Below are positions 6,507 through 10,368 of a stretch of 10,368 bases of DNA, in pieces. The first letter of the stretch is position 1. Each line of letters opens with the position of its first letter. The notes below the pieces were generated by a model. It was not told where the DNA came from. It made no database searches and saw only the letters and a program-made list of their open reading frames with translations. The position numbers were made by a program, and so were the translations under genes. The stretch is from Clostridia bacterium. Lineage in GTDB: Bacteria; Bacillota; Clostridia; Lutisporales; Lutisporaceae. The DNA is taken from assembly GCA_029256365.1 (NCBI GenBank), contig JAQSYB010000045.1:1-10368 (forward strand). The letters run 5' to 3'.

Positions 6507-7769
6507 ATGCATGCGATTGAAAAAATTCTAGCTAAAGCGGCGGGTCTAAGTTCTATCACCACAGGAGAAATTATTAATTGCAAAGTTGACTTGGCTGGTA
6601 TTAACGATCTCTACTTGCAGACAATCCTATCCTTCTATGAAATGGGCGGTAAGAAAGTATTTGATCCTAAAAAAATAATCGTTTTTTTAGATCACTATGC
6701 GCCGGCTTCTACCATTGCACAAGCAGAAAATCAAAAGCAGTTTCGCGAATTTTGTTGGGATCAAGGAATTGATCTTTTAATGGATATTGACCAGGGTGTT
6801 TGTCATCAAATCATTGCTGATAAGGGTCTTGCACAACCAGGTATGGTTGTGGTGGTTACTGATTCGCATACTACAACCCATGGCGCTTTTGGAGCCTTTG
6901 GTACTGGTGTCGGAGCGACGGACTTAGCTATCATTTTGATGACAGGCCAGCTGTGGTTTCGTGTGCCAGAAATTATTCGGATCAATTTGGAAGGCCAATT
7001 ACCAAAGGGCGTGTATGCAAAGGACATCATATTAGACATCATCGGCAAGGTAGGTGCGGACTACGCAGTATATAAAGCAGTAGAAATCTCTGGATCAGTT
7101 CTAACCCAGCTTAGTGTTTCGGAAAGAATGACCCTATGCAACATGACCACTGAAATGGGTGCCAAGGCTAGCTATATCCAGCCAGACGAAATCACCTTCA
7201 GCTACCTAAAGGAGAGAGCAAGCCAAGAATATGAGGTATTCACTACTGACCCGGGATACCAATATACAGCAGACTTAACCTTTGATGTGTCTGAATTGAA
7301 ACCTCAAATTGCAGCGCCCCATAGTGTAGATAATGTAAGCTCCATTGCACAATTTATTGGTACTCCTGTGAACCAAGCTTATTTGGGAAGCTGTACCAAT
7401 GGACGTGTAGATGACTTGGCAATCGCTGCAAAAATTCTAAAGGGCAAAAAAATACACCCTCGCACACGTTTTATAGTTGTACCTGCTTCCAAAAGTGTAC
7501 TACTTGAAGCAATCAACAAAGGTTATGTCCAGACGCTTATAGAAGCAGGCGCTACTTTTGTCACCCCAGGCTGCGCTTCTTGTCTTGGGACTCATGAGGG
7601 ACTACTTGCTCCAGGAGAAGTCTGCATTACTGCTACCAATAGAAACTTCCCTGGACGCATGGGCAGCAATAAAGCAAATATATACCTCGGCTCGCCTGCT
7701 GCAGTCGCTGCCGCTGCTTTGGAAGGTGAAATTGTAAATCCAGCAGGATATTTAAATGAAGAGAGGTGA
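6507..7769 (+). CDS. Aconitase-superfamily hydro-lyase, large subunit (LeuC/HacA-like)
   Basis: A 420-residue [4Fe-4S] dehydratase subunit of the archaeal-type LeuC/homoaconitase family, which reversibly removes and re-adds water on hydroxy acids. Cluster ligands are Cys296 in LGSCTNGR and Cys356 and Cys359 in GCASCLG; the family usually has C-G-P-C here. Active-site residues are also present in LDHYAP (Asp62-His63), TDSHTTTHGAFGAFGTGVG (about 118-136) and TNRNFPGRMG (Arg379, Arg384). The length is normal and nothing is broken. Assigned databases would probably call it 3-isopropylmalate dehydratase, but it sits with malic enzyme and a 2HCT transporter and no other leu genes are in the window. 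A substrate in the malate family (for example maleate, citraconate or a methylmalate) is an inference. The ATG at 6507 is chosen for the GAGAGGGG 8 bases upstream. The small subunit follows after 5 bases. Confidence 0.88.
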   Translation: MHAIEKILAKAAGLSSITTGEIINCKVDLAGINDLYLQTILSFYEMGGKKVFDPKKIIVFLDHYAPASTIAQAENQKQFREFCWDQGIDLLMDIDQGVCHQIIADKGLAQPGMVVVVTDSHTTTHGAFGAFGTGVGATDLAIILMTGQLWFRVPEIIRINLEGQLPKGVYAKDIILDIIGKVGADYAVYKAVEISGSVLTQLSVSERMTLCNMTTEMGAKASYIQPDEITFSYLKERASQEYEVFTTDPGYQYTADLTFDVSELKPQIAAPHSVDNVSSIAQFIGTPVNQAYLGSCTNGRVDDLAIAAKILKGKKIHPRTRFIVVPASKSVLLEAINKGYVQTLIEAGATFVTPGCASCLGTHEGLLAPGEVCITATNRNFPGRMGSNKANIYLGSPAAVAAAALEGEIVNPAGYLNEER

Positions 7770-7774
7770 AGGAT

Positions 7775-8275
7775 ATGGTAGAAGTAGTAAGAGGAAATGC
7801 ATTTTTGTTTGGACCTAACATTGATACAGATCAAATATATCCTGGACGATTTTTGGATATTACAGATCCAATAGAAATAGGGAAACACGCCATGGAAGGA
7901 GTTGTCCCTGATTTCTGTGAAAAGTTCAAAACAGGAGATATCATCGTAGCTTCTACTAACTTTGGTTGCGGTTCCAGCCGCGAACATGCCGCAGTTGCCT
8001 TGAAAGCCATTGGTATCGGTGCAGTCTTAGCCGACTCCTTTGGGCGGATTTTTTATCGGAATGCCATTAACTTAGGAATTCCATTGGTGGTATGTCCTAA
8101 TATTGATAAACATGTAAAGCAAGGCGACATTTTAACAGTAGATATTACCACGGGGAATTTGGTTAATGAGACCACTGGTATCACAATAAAAGCACAACCC
8201 CTGACTGGCTATGTTATGAGTATTCTACAAAACGGTGGTATTAAATCCTTAATTAAAAGTCAATACGGACAATAG
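7775..8275 (+). CDS. Aconitase-superfamily hydro-lyase, small subunit (LeuD/HacB-like)
   Basis: A 166-residue 'swivel' subunit that partners the preceding large subunit; the two form the active site together. Family motifs are IDTDQIYPGRFL (16-27), NFGCGSSREHA (62-72) with the catalytic Ser of the SSR segment, and FYRNAINLG (93-101). The length is typical of the archaeal-type small subunit. The short loop that sets substrate choice in this family follows the PGR: characterised homoaconitases have YLRT, archaeal isopropylmalate isomerases other residues such as YLKH or YLV-, while here it reads FLDI (26-29). An Asp at that place is odd and suggests a different substrate. The ATG at 7775 is preferred because GAGGTGA lies about 6 bases upstream; the GTG at 7766, overlapping the previous stop, is a less likely start. 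A terminator follows directly, making this the last gene of the operon. Confidence 0.9.
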   Translation: MVEVVRGNAFLFGPNIDTDQIYPGRFLDITDPIEIGKHAMEGVVPDFCEKFKTGDIIVASTNFGCGSSREHAAVALKAIGIGAVLADSFGRIFYRNAINLGIPLVVCPNIDKHVKQGDILTVDITTGNLVNETTGITIKAQPLTGYVMSILQNGGIKSLIKSQYGQ

Positions 8276-8281
8276 AAAATC

Positions 8282-8323
8282 AAAGCCAAGTACAATTAAT
8301 AACGTTGTACTTAGCTTTTTTTT
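8282..8323 (+). terminator. Intrinsic terminator of the malic enzyme-to-hydro-lyase operon
   Basis: A 14-bp stem with one C-A mismatch (8282-8295 with 8305-8318), a 9-base loop and a run of T to 8323 lies 6 bases after the small-subunit stop. Confidence 0.85.
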
Positions 8324-8332
8324 AAGTAATTG

Positions 8333-8349
8333 CTTATTTTAGCGGAAAA
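8333..8349 (+). repeat. 17-nt repeat, copy 2
   Basis: Identical to 3796-3812 over 17 bases and again just after an intrinsic terminator. The palindrome is one base less perfect (ATTTT-AGCGG-AAAAC). The rest of this 229-base gap holds no gene that I can support; TATAAT at 8372-8377 has no matching -35. Confidence 0.6.
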
Positions 8350-8450
8350 CTATCAATATCTGATTTGGTCCTATAATCTTATTCTCCTATAAAATATTCA
8401 ATGCTAAAATGAGATAAGTGTTCAAATTTGTTTGATTAGGAGTGATAAGA

Positions 8451-8473
8451 AGAACCTTTGATGATAAGGTTCT
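8451..8473. terminator. Weak hairpin between convergent units
   Basis: An 8-bp stem (AGAACCTT with AAGGTTCT) has a 7-base loop. The plus-strand flank is CCTTTTG and the minus-strand flank TCTTAT, so neither U-tract is strong. It is the best candidate terminator for the MsrAB gene, whose stop lies about 32 bases away. Confidence 0.4.
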
Positions 8474-8504
8474 CCTTTTGTAAAAAGCATATTTCATTCT
8501 ATTC

Positions 8505-9626
8505 TTACTTCACAAGGCTCTTCAAATATCCATAGCCCTGCTGTTCCATTTGTTCAAAAGGTATGAACTTTAGGGAAGCACCATTGATACAAAAGCGCAA
8601 TCCACCCTCCTCCATTGGACCATCTTCAAATACATGCCCCAAATGTGAGTCTCCGCTTCTGCTCTTTACCTCCGTGCGAAGCATGTTATAGCTGTTGTCC
8701 TCTTCATAGGTTACCACCTCTGGAACAATTGGTTTTGTAAAGCTTGGCCATCCACATCCGGATTCATACTTGTCTGTAGAGGAGAACAAAGGCTCACCAG
8801 TTGCGATATCTACATAGATGCCTTTTTTATCACTATTCCAATATTCATTGGAATAAGCCATTTCCGTTTGACTCTCCTGTGTAACCTTATATTGGATATC
8901 CGTAAGAGTGTCTTTTAACAATTCTTGGCTTGGCATTTGATACTTTTCCGGATCAACCTCAATGGAAAGGTCTTTTAATTTACCGAAGTCAATGTGGCAG
9001 TATCCATTTGGGTTTTTATCTAGATAATCCTGATGGTAATCCTCAGCCAAGTAATAATTCTTTAGAGGCAGTATTTCTGTTTGTATTTGCTGGGCATATT
9101 TTTGCTGCTCCAATGCAGTAATTTCTTCAATAATTGCTCTATCCTTTTCATCTTTGTAATAGATACCGCTGCGATATTGACTTCCAACATCATTTCCTTG
9201 TCTGTCTTTCGATGTAGGCTCTATTATCTTATAGAAATGCTTTAGCAAGGTCTTCAATTCCACTCTATCTGGATCATAGCGTACATGCACTGTTTCAACA
9301 AAACCTGTTTCTCCAGTTGTTACCTCCTGATAGCTGGGATTCTCCTTGTTTCCATTGGCATAGCCCGATGTTACATCATATACTCCATATATTCTGGACA
9401 TATAAGTTTCTACACCCCAAAAACAACCTCCGGCAAGCCATATTTCCTTTAGCTTGCTTTCATCATACTCTATATCTAAATTTGGATTCATAGGAATCAT
9501 ATTCTTATCCTCCTTTATCGTTTTATTTTCAACTATCTCCTCTAGTTTGCCATTCGTACAACTGCTTAATACTACAAGCATTCCTGTCAATCCCAAAAGA
9601 AGCATAAATCCTTTGATCCATTTCAT
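8505..9626 (-). CDS. msrAB: Bifunctional methionine sulfoxide reductase MsrA-MsrB, lipoprotein
   Basis: A 373-residue fusion that repairs both the S- and R-epimers of oxidised methionine. Residues 1-22 form a lipoprotein signal peptide ending in LSS-Cys23, so the enzyme is anchored on the outer face of the membrane and would repair exported proteins. MsrA covers about 60-215, with catalytic Cys68 in GGCFWG and a recycling Cys210 in NGYCHIDF. MsrB covers about 235-365, with GCGWPSF (Cys291), SGDSHLGHVFEDGP and catalytic Cys346 in RFCING. The zinc-binding CxxC pairs of some MsrB proteins are absent. The MsrA-then-MsrB order is the usual one in Firmicutes. The ATG at 9626 has a GGAGAAGGTGAT ribosome site upstream. 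No thioredoxin-like or CcdA partner is visible in the window, although an external Msr needs an electron supply. The gene appears monocistronic, with its own promoter and a Fur/PerR-like palindrome at the start site. Confidence 0.95.
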   Translation of the reverse strand: MKWIKGFMLLLGLTGMLVVLSSCTNGKLEEIVENKTIKEDKNMIPMNPNLDIEYDESKLKEIWLAGGCFWGVETYMSRIYGVYDVTSGYANGNKENPSYQEVTTGETGFVETVHVRYDPDRVELKTLLKHFYKIIEPTSKDRQGNDVGSQYRSGIYYKDEKDRAIIEEITALEQQKYAQQIQTEILPLKNYYLAEDYHQDYLDKNPNGYCHIDFGKLKDLSIEVDPEKYQMPSQELLKDTLTDIQYKVTQESQTEMAYSNEYWNSDKKGIYVDIATGEPLFSSTDKYESGCGWPSFTKPIVPEVVTYEEDNSYNMLRTEVKSRSGDSHLGHVFEDGPMEEGGLRFCINGASLKFIPFEQMEQQGYGYLKSLVK

Positions 9627-9665
9627 TTATCATCACCTTCTCCTCTTCACAACAACTATAAGTTT

Positions 9666-9694
9666 TATTAACAAATAATCATTATCTATTAATA
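9666..9694. promoter_or_regulatory. 29-bp near-palindrome, Fur/PerR-like operator of msrAB
   Basis: Centred on 9680, 12 of 14 position pairs are complementary. The core ATAAT-C-ATTAT (9675-9685) resembles the 7-1-7 boxes of the Fur family, matching the Fur core TGATAATnATTATCA at most positions and PerR somewhat less well. It covers the predicted start of msrAB transcription (about 9687), where binding would repress. Which Fur-family member acts here cannot be decided. Confidence 0.55.
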
Positions 9695-9722
9695 TTGTAA
9701 CAATTTTACAGTCATTCGTCAA
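9694..9722 (-). promoter_or_regulatory. Sigma-A promoter of msrAB
   Basis: On the minus strand TTGACG (9722-9717) and TACAAT (9699-9694) are exactly 17 bases apart, and TGT directly before the -10 makes it an extended -10. The start of transcription is expected near 9687, about 60 bases before the ATG. Confidence 0.7.
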
Positions 9723-9757
9723 CTAATCTTATTGCTCCCGATAAGCATCAGGTAATG

Positions 9758-9797
9758 AAAAAGCTTACAAGGAGTTATAACTCCTTGTAAGCTTTTT
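9758..9797 (-). terminator. Terminator of the M3 peptidase gene (symmetrical hairpin)
   Basis: A perfect 40-base palindrome with 20-base arms and A5/T5 at its ends works in both directions. It lies 26 bases after the peptidase stop and just upstream of the msrAB promoter, so it insulates msrAB from read-through. Confidence 0.85.
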
Positions 9798-9822
9798 GTA
9801 TGTAAATATTTATAACCGTATA

Positions 9823-10368
9823 TTAAAGACTGCTATCATCAATTGAGTTTAGCCAAGTCTCAATATCTCCTATGACTGATTTTACGCATCCATCTTCGAA
9901 GGGTGATCTTAAATTTGCTATTTTAACTAGACTTAGGAAGGGCTTACTTCCGCCTTCTTTGCATAACTTGATATAGTCATCCCAAGCCTTCTTCTCCCCA
10001 TTATGGGCTCGCTTCCAGAACTGCAATGCACACATTTGGGCTAAGGTGTAGTCAATATAGTAGAACGGATCCCCAAATATATGTCCTTGCTGATGCCAGA
10101 AACCGCCTCTTTCCAGGTAATCATTTTCTTCATAATTCCTATGGGGAAGATACTTTTTCTCTATGGCTCTCCATGCCTTCTTTCGCTCTGTCGGTGTAAC
10201 TTCGGGATTCTCATAAACAAAGTGCTGGAATTCATCTACGGCTACACCATAGGGTGTAAAAATCAACGCTTCCCCAAGATGGTTGAATTTATATTTATCT
10301 GTATCCTCCTGAAAGAACAGCTCCATCCAAGGCCAAGTAAAAAACTCCATACTCATGGAATGAATTTC
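9823..10368 (-). CDS. M3-family oligoendopeptidase (PepF-like), C-terminal part
   Basis: The reading frame is open to the right edge, giving the last 181 residues of a zinc oligopeptidase of family M3, cytoplasmic enzymes that trim short peptides. It enters as EIHSMSMEFFTWPW, the conserved stretch that follows the HExxH metal site by a few dozen residues, so the zinc ligands lie outside the window. Other family landmarks are DEFQHFVYENP, YLPHRNYEENDYLERGGFWHQQGHIF, in which His and Tyr residues line the active site, and DPFYYIDYTLAQMCALQFW. An internal ATG at 10356 is not the true start, because the conserved sequence continues upstream of it. The gene ends with TAA at 9823 and is followed by a strong hairpin. 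Related clostridial proteins are about 560 residues long, so roughly two thirds is missing here. Confidence 0.92.
   Translation of the reverse strand, partial: EIHSMSMEFFTWPWMELFFQEDTDKYKFNHLGEALIFTPYGVAVDEFQHFVYENPEVTPTERKKAWRAIEKKYLPHRNYEENDYLERGGFWHQQGHIFGDPFYYIDYTLAQMCALQFWKRAHNGEKKAWDDYIKLCKEGGSKPFLSLVKIANLRSPFEDGCVKSVIGDIETWLNSIDDSSL

Noticed and set aside
7592..7987. Minus-strand frame of 131 codons
   Set aside because: It spans the junction of the two hydro-lyase genes in antisense and has no ribosome site or recognisable motif.
6507..8275. Calling the hydro-lyase pair LeuC/LeuD of leucine biosynthesis
   Set aside because: No leuA or leuB is near, the neighbours are malate genes and the specificity loop is atypical; the family is certain but the substrate is not.
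8372..8377. TATAAT as a promoter for a small RNA in the 8276-8504 gap
   Set aside because: No -35 at the right distance and no conserved structure apart from a weak hairpin.

Overview
The window looks like chromosomal DNA from a low-GC, anaerobic, Gram-positive bacterium of the Clostridia (an Alkaliphilus- or Clostridium-like organism is my guess). The base composition is AT-rich, ribosome binding sites are strong AGGAGG types, intrinsic terminators have T-tails, exported proteins are lipoproteins, and the protein families present are typical of Firmicutes. The strain cannot be named from sequence alone.

Layout. (1) Positions 1-1218, minus strand: a CE4-type polysaccharide deacetylase, followed by the start of a NitT/TauT-type ABC-transporter substrate-binding lipoprotein that leaves the window on the left. 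The two reading frames overlap by 98 bases, which is unusual. (2) Positions 1219-1485: a 267-base divergent promoter region. (3) Positions 1486-3773, plus strand: a CitA/DcuS-type membrane sensor kinase and a CitB/DcuR-type response regulator that overlap by 4 bases, closed by a strong terminator. (4) Positions 3938-8275, plus strand: short-form malic enzyme, a 2-hydroxycarboxylate (malate/citrate-type) symporter, and the large and small subunits of an aconitase-superfamily hydro-lyase (LeuC/LeuD-like). A perfect hairpin separates the transporter from the hydro-lyase, and a terminator ends the unit. (5) Positions 8505-9626, minus strand: a lipoprotein MsrA-MsrB fusion with a good sigma-A promoter and a Fur/PerR-like palindrome at its start site. 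(6) Positions 9823-10368, minus strand: the C-terminal part of an M3-family oligoendopeptidase that leaves the window on the right.

How the parts work together. The central block reads as a sensing-uptake-degradation module. The kinase would sense an external di- or tricarboxylate such as malate, and the regulator would activate the operon downstream. The symporter would import the acid and malic enzyme would convert malate to pyruvate and CO2. The hydro-lyase pair probably feeds a related acid into, or draws it out of, the malate pool. It is unlikely to be ordinary leucine biosynthesis, because no other leu gene is present in this window and its substrate loop is atypical. Upstream of malic enzyme lie three TTNTTAA repeats at an exact 10-bp period, a plausible binding site for the regulator. 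A 17-nt exact repeat brackets the malic enzyme-to-hydro-lyase operon on both sides.

I saw no tRNA, rRNA, CRISPR array, insertion sequence or phage gene. No intergenic stretch exceeds 300 bases.
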